Under the pieces are notes generated by a model. It was given only the letters and a program-made list of their open reading frames with translations, was not told the DNA's origin and did no database searches. The position numbers and the translations under genes are program-made. Positions 36,925 through 44,890 of a stretch of 64,000 nt of DNA are shown here, piece by piece. Source of the stretch: Pontimicrobium aquaticum (GTDB lineage Bacteria > Bacteroidota > Bacteroidia > Flavobacteriales > Flavobacteriaceae); assembly GCF_005047595.1 (NCBI RefSeq), contig NZ_SUPL01000002.1:494658-558657 (forward strand). The letters run 5' to 3'. How positions within the stretch are numbered: position 1 is the stretch's first letter; each line of letters starts with the position of its first letter.

Positions 36925-36972
36925 TTAGTTTCGAAAATTCCACCACCAAGTATTATTTAAAATTGAGTTCAT
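36925..36972 (-). CDS. trpL: trp operon leader peptide with three consecutive Trp codons
   Basis: A 15-codon frame reads MNSILNNTWWWNFRN and ends in TAA. The three TGG codons at 36948-36940 lie 19-27 bases before the end of the antiterminator segment's upstream neighbour and make the frame a classic attenuation sensor. When charged tRNA-Trp is scarce the ribosome stalls on the TGG run, leaving the TCGTGAAT segment free to pair with the terminator loop. Too short to be found by ordinary ORF calling. Confidence 0.85.
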   Translation of the reverse strand: MNSILNNTWWWNFRN

Positions 36973-36986
36973 TTGTTATGTTTGTT

Positions 36987-37017
36987 CAAATATAGAAATG
37001 AAAATGTAATAATCAAA
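36987..37017 (-). promoter_or_regulatory. Consensus promoter of the trp operon
   Basis: On the minus strand TTTG (37017-37014) and TATATTTG (36994-36987) are separated by exactly 19 bases, a full match to the Bacteroidota consensus TTTG-N19-TAnnTTTG. The leader peptide ATG is 14 bases downstream of the -7 box, so the leader is short. Confidence 0.8.
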
Positions 37018-37124
37018 TGTTATGATAAAAAATATGATAAAATTCAATAAATATCGTTTTACGGACGAGTGAAAAGTTTTGTTAAAGTTTGTCGATACTA
37101 ACTTTAGATGATTATTTTTATAAT

Positions 37125-37658
37125 ATGAAGCACACATTAGCCCTTTTTGTTTTACTATTAGTTTCTTGTAAAACAGACAAGAAAACAGATACAGCTCAAA
37201 CAAATGACATAAAAACGGAAACATCAACAAACAATGATGTTAAACTTGAAATTCATGATTTTAATGGTCTTGAGCCTTATTTAAACAGAACAGATGACAA
37301 AATTTATGTTGTTAATTTTTGGGCAACTTGGTGTGCACCTTGCATAAAAGAACTACCTCATTTTGAAGCATTAAATGCTAATTATAAAGGTAAAAATATA
37401 GAAGTAATACTAGTAAGTTTAGATTTTCCACATCAATTCGAAACTAAATTGAAGCCATATATCAAAGAGCATGATTTAAAATCTAAAATTGTTGTGCTTG
37501 ATGATGTAGATATGAATACTTGGATCCCAAAGGTTGATGAAAATTGGGATGGTGCCATTCCTGTCACCATTATTTACAATAAAGATAAAAGGGAGTTTTA
37601 CGACCAAACATTTACATACGAATCATTAGAAAACGAGTTAAAACAATTTTTAAAATAA
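37125..37658 (+). CDS. Thioredoxin-fold lipoprotein (TlpA-like)
   Basis: 177 residues from the ATG at 37125. An earlier in-frame ATG at 37089 would put 12 residues before the signal. MKHTLALFVLLLVSC is a lipoprotein signal with Cys15. The domain starts at about residue 45 and carries the redox motif WATWCAPCIKELPHF. TlpA-type proteins reduce disulfides in the periplasm, often during cytochrome c maturation. The gene is first in a rightward group with a redoxin, two rhodaneses and a cytochrome. Confidence 0.88.
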   Translation: MKHTLALFVLLLVSCKTDKKTDTAQTNDIKTETSTNNDVKLEIHDFNGLEPYLNRTDDKIYVVNFWATWCAPCIKELPHFEALNANYKGKNIEVILVSLDFPHQFETKLKPYIKEHDLKSKIVVLDDVDMNTWIPKVDENWDGAIPVTIIYNKDKREFYDQTFTYESLENELKQFLK

Positions 37659-37664
37659 AAAACT

Positions 37665-38291
37665 ATGAAACTTTTTAAAACACTATCTATACTTGCAATT
37701 GTATTGGTTGCAAGTGCTTTTTCGGTAAACACCACAGTTGCCAGTGGCTACGAAGTAGGTGATATAGCAACAGATTTTAAGCTTAAAAATATTGATGGTA
37801 ACATAGTATCCTTAGCAGATTATACAAGTGCAAAAGGATTTATCGTAATTTTTACTTGTAACACTTGTCCTTACGCTGTTCAATATGAAGACAGAATTAT
37901 TGCATTAGACAAAAAATATGCTGATAAAGGATTTCCTGTAATTGCAATTATGCCGAACGACCCTGAAGTACAACCAGGAGATAGTATGGAAGCAATGAAA
38001 GCAAGAGCAGTATCAAAAGGGTTTACATTTCCTTATTTAATGGATGAAGGTCAAAAAATTTATCCACAATATGGAGCTACAAAAACACCTCATGTTTATT
38101 TATTAGAAAAAACCAATAAAGGTAATGTTGTAAGATATATTGGAGCTATTGATGATAATTATAAAGATGCATCTGCTGTAAACACTAAATATGTTGAAGA
38201 TGCAGTAGATGCACTTCTAGAAGGTAATAATGTACCAGAAACTAAAACGCGTGCCATAGGTTGCACTATAAAAGTAAAAAACAATAACTAA
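37665..38291 (+). CDS. Exported thioredoxin-fold redoxin, AhpC/TSA-like
   Basis: 208 residues with a signal peptide (MKLFKTLSILAIVLVASAFS). The fold has FKLKNIDGNIVSLADY, then FTCNTCPYAVQYEDRI with a CNTCPYA pair, PNDPEVQPGDS and TPHVYLLEK. Two Cys in CxxC spacing could act as a thiol-disulfide pair or peroxidase. It starts 7 bases after the TlpA-like gene, so both are co-transcribed. Confidence 0.82.
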   Translation: MKLFKTLSILAIVLVASAFSVNTTVASGYEVGDIATDFKLKNIDGNIVSLADYTSAKGFIVIFTCNTCPYAVQYEDRIIALDKKYADKGFPVIAIMPNDPEVQPGDSMEAMKARAVSKGFTFPYLMDEGQKIYPQYGATKTPHVYLLEKTNKGNVVRYIGAIDDNYKDASAVNTKYVEDAVDALLEGNNVPETKTRAIGCTIKVKNNN

Positions 38292-38373
38292 TTTAACTGT
38301 AACATACTTCTTTTTTGATAGTCCTTATAAATAAATTATCAAGAAGTATTAATTTTGCTTAAAAGATTAAGGT

Positions 38374-38688
38374 ATGGCAAATTTAACTCAAGAAGAGTGG
38401 AAACAACAGTTAGCAAATGATGCTAATGCAATTATATTAGATGTAAGAACTGATGAAGAAGTTGCTGAAGGTATTATACCTAACGCAATTCAAATAGACA
38501 TTTATAAAGGCCAAGGGTTTATTTACAAACTTGAAGAATTAGATAAGACCAAAAACTATTATGTGTATTGTCGTTCGGGTGCCAGAAGTGGACAAGCCTG
38601 TGCTATTATGAATCAATTAGGTTTTGATAATGCATATAACCTTGTTGGAGGCATACTTGAGTGGAAAGAGGATCTTGTAACAAACTAA
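38374..38688 (+). CDS. Rhodanese-like protein, cytoplasmic
   Basis: 104 residues. A single rhodanese domain: ILDVRTDEEVAEGIIPNAIQ, then the active-site loop YCRSGARSG with catalytic Cys, and NLVGGILEWKED. There is no signal peptide. Rhodaneses transfer sulfane sulfur between thiols. TAATTTTG at 38350-38357 could be a -7 box. Confidence 0.92.
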   Translation: MANLTQEEWKQQLANDANAIILDVRTDEEVAEGIIPNAIQIDIYKGQGFIYKLEELDKTKNYYVYCRSGARSGQACAIMNQLGFDNAYNLVGGILEWKEDLVTN

Positions 38689-38698
38689 ACAAATCACT

Positions 38699-39103
38699 AT
38701 GAAACGATTACTTTTTGTTGTAATAGCAATTGTTGCTTTAAATTATGGTTGTAAAGAAGAAAAGCAACCAATAAGTTCTAACACAATTGAGTTGATTTCT
38801 CCACAAGAAATGCAGGAAATATCGCAGATGGAAGACGTGCAGTTAATTGATGTAAGAACTCCAAAAGAATACAAAGAAGGTTATATAGAAGGATTTCAAA
38901 ATATAGATTTCTTTTCAGATACTTTTTCCCAAGAAATAGAAAAACTAGATAAAAGTAAGCCTGTAATTGTGTATTGTAGATCTGGTAGAAGAAGCTCCGA
39001 CTGTGCAAAACAACTTAAAGAAGAGGGGTTTGTTAAAATTTATGATTTAGAAGGCGGTATTACTAAATGGGAGTTTGAAGGTTACGAAATACGAGTGAAC
39101 TAG
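38699..39103 (+). CDS. Rhodanese-like lipoprotein
   Basis: 134 residues. MKRLLFVVIAIVALNYGC is a lipoprotein signal with the lipobox NYGC. The rhodanese domain (LIDVRTPKEYKEGYIEGFQN, active site YCRSGRRSS) is complete. It is the exported partner of the cytoplasmic rhodanese 10 bases upstream, so sulfane sulfur handling occurs on both sides of the inner membrane, which is an inference. Confidence 0.9.
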   Translation: MKRLLFVVIAIVALNYGCKEEKQPISSNTIELISPQEMQEISQMEDVQLIDVRTPKEYKEGYIEGFQNIDFFSDTFSQEIEKLDKSKPVIVYCRSGRRSSDCAKQLKEEGFVKIYDLEGGITKWEFEGYEIRVN

Positions 39104-39183
39104 TTTATTTTCTTTATATTAGACTTTAATAAACTCCTCTTTTCTATCGATTTTCCTTAAATGGATATGTGTAACTATTATAA

Positions 39184-40248
39184 ATGGAAGATCAAGAATT
39201 TCAAAATAAAATTAAACGATTAGCTTATAGCTCAATTTTTTTTGGCTCCTCTTTAATTTTCATAGGTTTATTAATATTGTTAATTCATTTTAATGTAATT
39301 TCTTTTAGTAGTAATCATTATAATATTAATAACTCTTATGTTATAAATTTAGATTTCCAAGAGCCTTACCAGGAGTATTTTGATGTTTCTTTACTAGATG
39401 ATTCTAAAAAAAATAAAGAAATCAAGTTTGGCTATCAATTGTTTAAAAATACACCAAATTATATTGGGCCCAATAATGATAATTTAGAGAGAGCCTATGC
39501 AGGAAATAACTTATCGTGTAATAACTGTCATTTATATGCAGGGACAAAAAAATATGCAGGATCACTAATTGGCATCATTCAAAGATTCCCACAATTTAGA
39601 GGAAGAGAAAATAAAATAGGTACTATAGAGGAACGTATTAATGGTTGTATGGAGCGAAGTATGAATGGGAGAGTGATGCCAAAAGATAGTAAAGAAATGA
39701 AAGCTATTATTAGCTATATGAAATGGTTGGGTAGAGACGCACCAGAAGATGGTAAATTTGAAGGCACTGGGTTTCTTACAATTAAAATCCCTAAAAGACC
39801 TGTTGATTTAACAAAGGGGAAAAGTGTATTTAGTAATATGTGCTCAGTTTGTCATGGCGAGAATGGTGGCGGTGAAAAGCTGCCAAATTCCAATGTTTAT
39901 AAATATCCACCTCTTTGGGGAGACGACTCCTTTAATAATGGAGCAGGAATGAATCGGGTTATTACAGCAGCTAATTTTATAAAAGGTAATATGCCATTTG
40001 GAACAACTTACGACTCGCCAGTATTAACTGATGAAGAAGCCTATGACGTTGCTGGATATATTAATCAGCAACATAGACCAACCAAGCCAAATTTAGAATT
40101 GGATTTTCCAGATTTAAAGAGAAAACCTGTATCTACACCATATCCTCCTTATGTAGATGATTTTTCTATTAAACAGCATCAATTAGGACCTTTTCAGCCT
40201 ATTATGGAATTTTATAAAGAAAAATACAATATGATTAAAACTAAATGA
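39184..40248 (+). CDS. Dihaem c-type cytochrome, thiosulfate dehydrogenase (TsdA)-like
   Basis: 354 residues. An N-terminal membrane helix (about 18-37) anchors a periplasmic part with two haem sites, CNNCH (112-116) and CSVCH (220-224). The first module reads NNLSCNNCHLYAGTKKYAGS and FPQFRGRENKIGTIEERINGCMERSMNG. Cys155 lies 43 residues after the first haem Cys, at the place of the unusual distal Cys ligand of TsdA haem 1. A Met in KGNMPFG (270) fits the haem 2 ligand. TsdA oxidises thiosulfate to tetrathionate or acts reversibly. The rhodanese and thioredoxin neighbours fit a sulfur role. Confidence 0.8.
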   Translation: MEDQEFQNKIKRLAYSSIFFGSSLIFIGLLILLIHFNVISFSSNHYNINNSYVINLDFQEPYQEYFDVSLLDDSKKNKEIKFGYQLFKNTPNYIGPNNDNLERAYAGNNLSCNNCHLYAGTKKYAGSLIGIIQRFPQFRGRENKIGTIEERINGCMERSMNGRVMPKDSKEMKAIISYMKWLGRDAPEDGKFEGTGFLTIKIPKRPVDLTKGKSVFSNMCSVCHGENGGGEKLPNSNVYKYPPLWGDDSFNNGAGMNRVITAANFIKGNMPFGTTYDSPVLTDEEAYDVAGYINQQHRPTKPNLELDFPDLKRKPVSTPYPPYVDDFSIKQHQLGPFQPIMEFYKEKYNMIKTK

Positions 40249-40254
40249 TGGGTT

Positions 40255-41304
40255 TTAATTCAATTCAAAATCAATAACTGCTTTGATTTCAGATTGCTTT
40301 TTAGTAGCTAAAGTTGCAAATCGAAATAAACTTTTAGACCTATCCAGGTTTTGTTCAGGGTAACTTACTTTATAATAAATATTGCCGTTCAAGTAATCGG
40401 TTAGTGCTCTCAAGCCATGCATAAAAGGCATTAAAACACAACTAATAGGTAAAAAAGCAATCTCTTTTTTTGTCAATAACATACCATTACTGGTAATACC
40501 TTTTACAAGTGATTTAAAAAGGGCTATATTAAACTGTATTTTTGAAAGGTTTTTTTCATCTTCATTAGCTTCACTAATAACAGTTCTTACCAGATCTCCA
40601 AAATCATAATGAAAATATCCTTTCATGATGGTGTCTAAATCTATAAGGCATAACCCTTTATTATTTTGGTCGAAAAGTAGGTTGTTTAATTTGGTGTCGT
40701 TATGACAAATTCTAAAGGGTAAATGTGCATTATAAAGCGTATCAAAATTATGTAAGTGGTGTTTGGCAAATTCTATTTCTAAGCGGGCTTTTTGTAAACG
40801 TTCTTTAGTTGTCGTTTTTATGGCTTTTTTAAATTCATCAATTCTAAAAGGAAGATAGTTAAGGTTAGGTAAAGGCTCTTCATACTTTGTTATATCTTCA
40901 TTTTCAAGTAACTTATGAAATTTGCCTACAATCCTTCCTGCCTCAAATGCAATTTTAGTATTAGATGTAATGTTATAAGCAACACTGTTAGGTATAAATG
41001 ATAGTAACCTCCAAAAACCATCTTTGTAGCGATAGTATGTGAGATCATTTTTAGTGGGTATGAGTTGCAACGTTTTATAATCTTCGGCCTTAAGCATTTT
41101 CAACACATTCTCCATGTTCTTATGAAGTCCGGTAATATTGTTGAACACATGACTGTTTAGCCGCTGTAATACGTACATAGGCGAAGCATCTTGCTCAACA
41201 AGATAGGTATCGTTTATATAACCTTGAATGATGGGTTTAAAGGTGATATTGGAAGTGTTAATGTTAAACTGACTTGCAATATCGTTTAATATATCAAGGC
41301 TCAT
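40255..41304 (-). CDS. Sugar kinase of the aminoglycoside phosphotransferase family (NahK/AmgK-like)
   Basis: 349 residues. The kinase core has ICHNDTKLNNLLFD (HxDxxxxN catalytic loop) and CLIDLDTIMKG (metal DxD). The N-lobe has YINDTYLVEQ and YVLQRLN. Such kinases phosphorylate N-acetylhexosamines or other sugars at the anomeric carbon. It lies 8 bases after a nucleotidyltransferase, a pair that could make a sugar nucleotide, similar to AmgK/MurU. Substrate unproven. Confidence 0.78.
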   Translation of the reverse strand: MSLDILNDIASQFNINTSNITFKPIIQGYINDTYLVEQDASPMYVLQRLNSHVFNNITGLHKNMENVLKMLKAEDYKTLQLIPTKNDLTYYRYKDGFWRLLSFIPNSVAYNITSNTKIAFEAGRIVGKFHKLLENEDITKYEEPLPNLNYLPFRIDEFKKAIKTTTKERLQKARLEIEFAKHHLHNFDTLYNAHLPFRICHNDTKLNNLLFDQNNKGLCLIDLDTIMKGYFHYDFGDLVRTVISEANEDEKNLSKIQFNIALFKSLVKGITSNGMLLTKKEIAFLPISCVLMPFMHGLRALTDYLNGNIYYKVSYPEQNLDRSKSLFRFATLATKKQSEIKAVIDFELN

Positions 41305-41312
41305 ACATTAGT

Positions 41313-42200
41313 TTATTTCCAAAGCGGTGATAGATATTTGTTTTCGTTGGTTAAGCGTTGTAGTGTGTTAACAGCTTCTGCTTTATCTTCATAATAGGTG
41401 ACTCCAAACCATTTACTATTTGTTGTTATCACATCAATGTCTATTAGACCATTTGCCATCATTTCCTGGGCTACAAACGGAAGATAGATTTCGCTTTTTT
41501 CCAGATTTTCAGGTATCTGTAAAAAGTTACTGAAATAGGTTTCAATATAATCGAAAATAGAGGTATTGCAAATCCAGAAATTCATAGAGACTATAGTATC
41601 CGGATGCAATGTATTGCCAGATTCTGTATCGACAATTTCACCATCTACAGCTTCAATTTTTGTATGTTCCTCTATAGATACTAAATGGTCATTATCTACA
41701 CTACAAACACCTCTGGAAACCGATCCATGCTCAGATAGTGTATCCTTTAAATTATAACCAACAATGGCATAAGTGGTCTTAGAACTGTTGTTGTTTATAA
41801 AATTAGCAGCCCCTTCAAAGGCTTGTTTACCATAATAATCATCAGCGTTAATAATTACAAAATCAGAATCTATAACATGTCTGGCAGACCATACAGCGTG
41901 TGCTGTTCCCCATGGTTTCTTTCTTTCAGATGTATCTATTGAAATACCCTGTGGCAGATCGTTTATATCTTGAACCACGACATCTAATTTGATGGAGCTT
42001 GGTAATTTTGGAGACAAATAGTTTTCTAGAAAGGCTTTATTTTCGGCTTTGGTGACTAAAACAATATGAGTAAACCCACAATGAATAGCATCATAAATAC
42101 TAAATTCCAATAAAAATTCTTCTGCAGGTCCAAGGTCATCAAATTGCTTAAGTTTTCCGTAGCGACTGCCACTTCCAGCGGCCATAAGTAATAAAGTCAT
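41313..42200 (-). CDS. Sugar-phosphate nucleotidyltransferase (MurU-like)
   Basis: 295 residues. The N-terminal signature is LLLMAAGSGSRYGKLKQFDD (GxGxRxxxxK pattern). VIINADDYYGKQAF supplies the metal-binding Asp pair. It transfers a nucleotide to a sugar 1-phosphate. The pairing with the kinase downstream suggests a salvage route for cell-wall or dietary amino sugars, an inference only. Confidence 0.8.
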   Translation of the reverse strand: MTLLLMAAGSGSRYGKLKQFDDLGPAEEFLLEFSIYDAIHCGFTHIVLVTKAENKAFLENYLSPKLPSSIKLDVVVQDINDLPQGISIDTSERKKPWGTAHAVWSARHVIDSDFVIINADDYYGKQAFEGAANFINNNSSKTTYAIVGYNLKDTLSEHGSVSRGVCSVDNDHLVSIEEHTKIEAVDGEIVDTESGNTLHPDTIVSMNFWICNTSIFDYIETYFSNFLQIPENLEKSEIYLPFVAQEMMANGLIDIDVITTNSKWFGVTYYEDKAEAVNTLQRLTNENKYLSPLWK

Positions 42201-42254
42201 AAATTAAAATTTTTGTAAAAATATAGATTTAAAAGGAAGAAGTATATAAACTTA

Positions 42255-42297
42255 TTATAAAATAAAATAGCCAAAGTAAAATTTTACTTTGACTATT
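42255..42297 (-). terminator. Strong intrinsic terminator of the T9SS gene
   Basis: AATAGCCAAAGTAAAA (42266-42281) and its complement TTTTACTTTGACTATT (42282-42297) form a 16-bp stem with one wobble pair and essentially no loop bases. On the minus strand a T-rich tract (42265-42255) follows. It ends the leftward transcript of the gene at 42319-43077. Confidence 0.82.
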
Positions 42298-42318
42298 CTT
42301 TAGAAATTATTCTATAAA

Positions 42319-43077
42319 TTATCTCTTAATAATTTTCATTGTTTTAATCTGACCGGTCTCATTCATAATTTTAAAAATATAGACACCAGCTTCATATTCA
42401 GATATATTTATTTTGGAATTACCTTTATTAATACTTTGGGTTAAAATTCGTTTGCCCAACAAGTTGTAAACTTCAAATTTTGAATTACTTTCAAGATGTA
42501 TATTTACAAAATCATTAAAAGGGTTAGGATATATTCTAACATTTTTGTTACTAATAAAATTATCTGTTGATAAAGTAGTTAAAGTTGCAGAAAAATCTTC
42601 TGTAGATGCTCCTCCACCATTTGCTGTTTTCCAATCAAATGTAAAAGGACCTGTTGTTGTAGGGTTTATTATTAAATCTGTAATAATGATTTCAATAGTA
42701 GCTCCGGCTGGAATGGTAAGCCCAACGGAAGCACCAGCAACAGACATTTGTATCCCACCTGACCATGCTCCTCCAATTGTCCCAAAAGTAGTAGCATCAA
42801 TGGTAATTGGTGTTCCGTTTACTTTTAGCGTTACATTTGAACCTAAAAGATTAGAGTCAGCAATAGTATTAGTTATAGATGGAAAACCAGAAGGGAGGTT
42901 CATAAGAAATATATTTGGTGTAGTAGTTGAAGTTCCTATTTCTCCTGTTGTTGTGTAAGTAAAAGTGTAAATTGTATTTGTAGCATTAGGTGTATTGTCA
43001 TTAACAGTTACTGTTTGTGAGTTTAGAAAGTTAAAATTCAATAAACAGACAATTGTAATAATGTAAATTTGTTTCAT
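42319..43077 (-). CDS. Secreted protein with type IX secretion (T9SS) C-terminal domain
   Basis: 252 residues from the ATG at 43077, where MKQIYIITIVCLLNFNFLNSQ gives a clear signal; the longer frame to 43134 is not needed. The middle is Thr/Gly-rich with beta-sandwich character (PNATNTIYTFTYTTTGEIGT). The C-terminal about 75 residues carry the type A sorting signature VRIYPNPFNDFVNIHLE, then YNLLGKRILTQSINKG and YEAGVYIFKIMNETG, ending in KIIKR. It is therefore exported to the surface and the CTD removed. Substrate or binding partner unknown. Confidence 0.88.
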   Translation of the reverse strand: MKQIYIITIVCLLNFNFLNSQTVTVNDNTPNATNTIYTFTYTTTGEIGTSTTTPNIFLMNLPSGFPSITNTIADSNLLGSNVTLKVNGTPITIDATTFGTIGGAWSGGIQMSVAGASVGLTIPAGATIEIIITDLIINPTTTGPFTFDWKTANGGGASTEDFSATLTTLSTDNFISNKNVRIYPNPFNDFVNIHLESNSKFEVYNLLGKRILTQSINKGNSKINISEYEAGVYIFKIMNETGQIKTMKIIKR

Positions 43078-43197
43078 AATTATAAGGATTTTTAAATATA
43101 CTATAAAAGTATAAAAAATACAGATAAAAAACAAATAACATCGATAAAATGATTTTATTGTAAAGAATTAACTTACAATAATAAATAAACAAAAGCC

Positions 43198-43926
43198 TTA
43201 AACAACGTTGTAAACTTCTTCAAAAGGTACTCTAAACCTAGGGCCATAAATACCCTTGTCATCTCTTAGCCCACAGCTAATGATCATATTTATTTCAGCA
43301 CGCCAAGGTATACCTAAAGTACGTTTTACCCTAAGTGTATCACTGCCTTCCATAGGGCAAGTATCGTAACCTATGGCAGCCATACCCATCATAAAATTCT
43401 GTGCTGCCAATCCAGCACTTTTATGTGCTACAATACGCATGTCGCTTGACCTTGTTTGCCTGTACACAGGACGAAATAACCCAACCGCTTGAAGGGCAAG
43501 ATATTTTAGTATTCCAACCATTCCCAGAAAATCAAAATAAGTTAAAGGCATTACTTTTTGATAATAGTTCATGGCCATTTTTTTGCGCTTCACAAGTCTA
43601 TCTTCTAAATCAGGTTTATTAAAGGCTTTATTTAGAAAATTAATATTTGCTTTACAGCGTTTACGCCATAAATCTTTTCTTGCAACGACTAGAACTAATT
43701 GTTGAGCTGTTTTTGCAGCATTCTGGTTAAAACACGCTTCGGCTAATTTTTCAATAACATCCTTATCAGTTACATGATAGAATTCCCATAACTGTAAATT
43801 GCTACTAGTAGGAGCTAATGTTGCATTCTCAATACATTGTTTTACTTTGTTTGTGTCTATTGGTTCATCTTTGTAAACTCTACAAGAGCGCCTGTAGGCT
43901 ATAGCTTCAGATACGGTTTTTTCCAT
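43198..43926 (-). CDS. Nitroreductase-family flavoprotein
   Basis: 242 residues. The FMN-binding start MEKTVSEAIAYRRSCRVYKD, then LAPTSSNLQLWEFYHV, and DTCPMEGSD and AEINMIISCGLRDDKGIYG are the family motifs. An insert of about 60 residues between (RKDLWRKRCKANINFLNKAF, then YYQKVMPLTYFDFLG) makes it longer than minimal nitroreductases. Function at substrate level unknown. Confidence 0.85.
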   Translation of the reverse strand: MEKTVSEAIAYRRSCRVYKDEPIDTNKVKQCIENATLAPTSSNLQLWEFYHVTDKDVIEKLAEACFNQNAAKTAQQLVLVVARKDLWRKRCKANINFLNKAFNKPDLEDRLVKRKKMAMNYYQKVMPLTYFDFLGMVGILKYLALQAVGLFRPVYRQTRSSDMRIVAHKSAGLAAQNFMMGMAAIGYDTCPMEGSDTLRVKRTLGIPWRAEINMIISCGLRDDKGIYGPRFRVPFEEVYNVV

Positions 43927-43950
43927 GAATTAATTTTTTAGTAAAGCTAA

Positions 43951-44190
43951 TTAAAATATGATTGAATACAGTTTATTTCCTAACACATATCCTAAACTTA
44001 ATATCATAGGATATCCAATAAACAACCATAAAAAGTCAAGTACATTAATTTCTTTAAAAACTGTAAATTCATAGTTAGTAAGTAGTTCAATAAAGTCGTA
44101 CCAAGATTTAAGGCCAATATTAATAACAATTGCATTGGCAATAATTGCAACAATCAAAATAAAAATACCAATTGTATATAGTTTTATCAT
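43951..44190 (-). CDS. Small membrane protein, unknown
   Basis: 79 residues, two hydrophobic segments (about 4-27 and 48-68). No recognised motif. Lies between the nitroreductase and a terminator hairpin. Confidence 0.45.
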   Translation of the reverse strand: MIKLYTIGIFILIVAIIANAIVINIGLKSWYDFIELLTNYEFTVFKEINVLDFLWLFIGYPMILSLGYVLGNKLYSIIF

Positions 44191-44205
44191 GAAAGTAAGA
44201 TACTA

Positions 44206-44233
44206 AAAAGCCACAACAAATGTTGTGGCTTTT
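44206..44233. terminator. Intrinsic terminator next to a possible tRNA remnant
   Basis: AAGCCACAACA (44209-44219) and TGTTGTGGCTT (44221-44231) form an 11-bp stem with a single-base loop, flanked by A- and T-runs. It would end a leftward transcript coming from 44240 onwards, such as the suspected tRNA, before the small membrane gene. Confidence 0.7.
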
Positions 44234-44238
44234 ATTTG

Positions 44239-44259
44239 TGGAGTCGCCGAGACTATCGA
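44239..44259 (-). other. Possible tRNA or tmRNA 3'-end remnant (att-like)
   Basis: The minus-strand sequence AGTCTCGGCGACTCCAC resembles the T-arm end and 3' acceptor strand of a tRNA-like gene, followed by a terminator. No body of a tRNA follows upstream: the sequence to the right does not fold into one. It could be the leftover end of a tRNA used as an integration site. Evidence is short and the reading is tentative. Confidence 0.3.
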
Positions 44260-44689
44260 AAAATTATTAATTGCTGTATTTGTAGGGGTTATAAATGTTA
44301 GAAAATCTAGTGACCCCGAATTAGCCCCTTTATATAAAACTTTAACATTTTTAACATAGTTTATTATTATTTGGGTTTATTTTTGAAGGGTTTTTATTAA
44401 AATAATAGATTTGTAATATTTTCTCGGTCATTTTCACTGTATTAAGTTCTTCTTTATTTCGGAAAATGCATTTGGTTTGAAAAGAATATTGAGCACAACC
44501 ACAATTTTAAAAAACTCACTTTCCTTAATCCGCTAATCATTATAACAATAGGATCGGAAACATCATACTCTCAACTTTGAAAGGTTTTATATTTGCAGTC
44601 CAGTTTATTTGCTATCTTAGCAACAGAACGTAAACACACACATCGTGGGTTATAAAATAATAGTTCGATTAATCTAAAAGATAAAATTA
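44260..44689. other. AT-rich stretch without a gene
   Basis: About 430 bases hold no open frame longer than a few dozen codons on either strand and no recognisable RNA. It sits between the tRNA-like remnant and a broken Crp/Fnr gene, as expected for decayed DNA. Confidence 0.5.
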
Positions 44690-44852
44690 GAAAATTAATA
44701 AGCAAATTTAAGTTATTGAAAAAAGAAGAAGTTGAATTGCTTGTTGAAAAAGTATTGTGGACGAATTTAAAAAAGGAACAATTTTGTTAAGAGAAGGACA
44801 AATTCCTTCTGAATGTTACATGGTAGTGGAAGGTAGACTTGCAATAAAAAAG
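44690..44852 (+). pseudogene. Truncated Crp/Fnr-family regulator, cut off by an insertion element
   Basis: A first frame reads ISKFKLLKKEEVELLVEKVL, then shifts, and the second frame reads DEFKKGTILLREGQIPSECY followed by MVVEGRLAIKK. This is the start of a cyclic-nucleotide-binding beta-roll (the FKKGTxLLxEGQ and VxEG elements). The reading stops at the left end of the insertion sequence. Neither the rest of the roll nor the HTH domain is found on the other side. Confidence 0.65.
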
Positions 44853-44890
44853 TGGACAATTAGTTGCGAGATTATGCAGCTAGATTTTGA

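Noticed and set aside
36976..37230. 84-codon minus-strand frame over the trp promoter and the TlpA-like gene start
   Set aside because: It crosses the consensus trp promoter and is antisense to the signal peptide of the TlpA-like gene.
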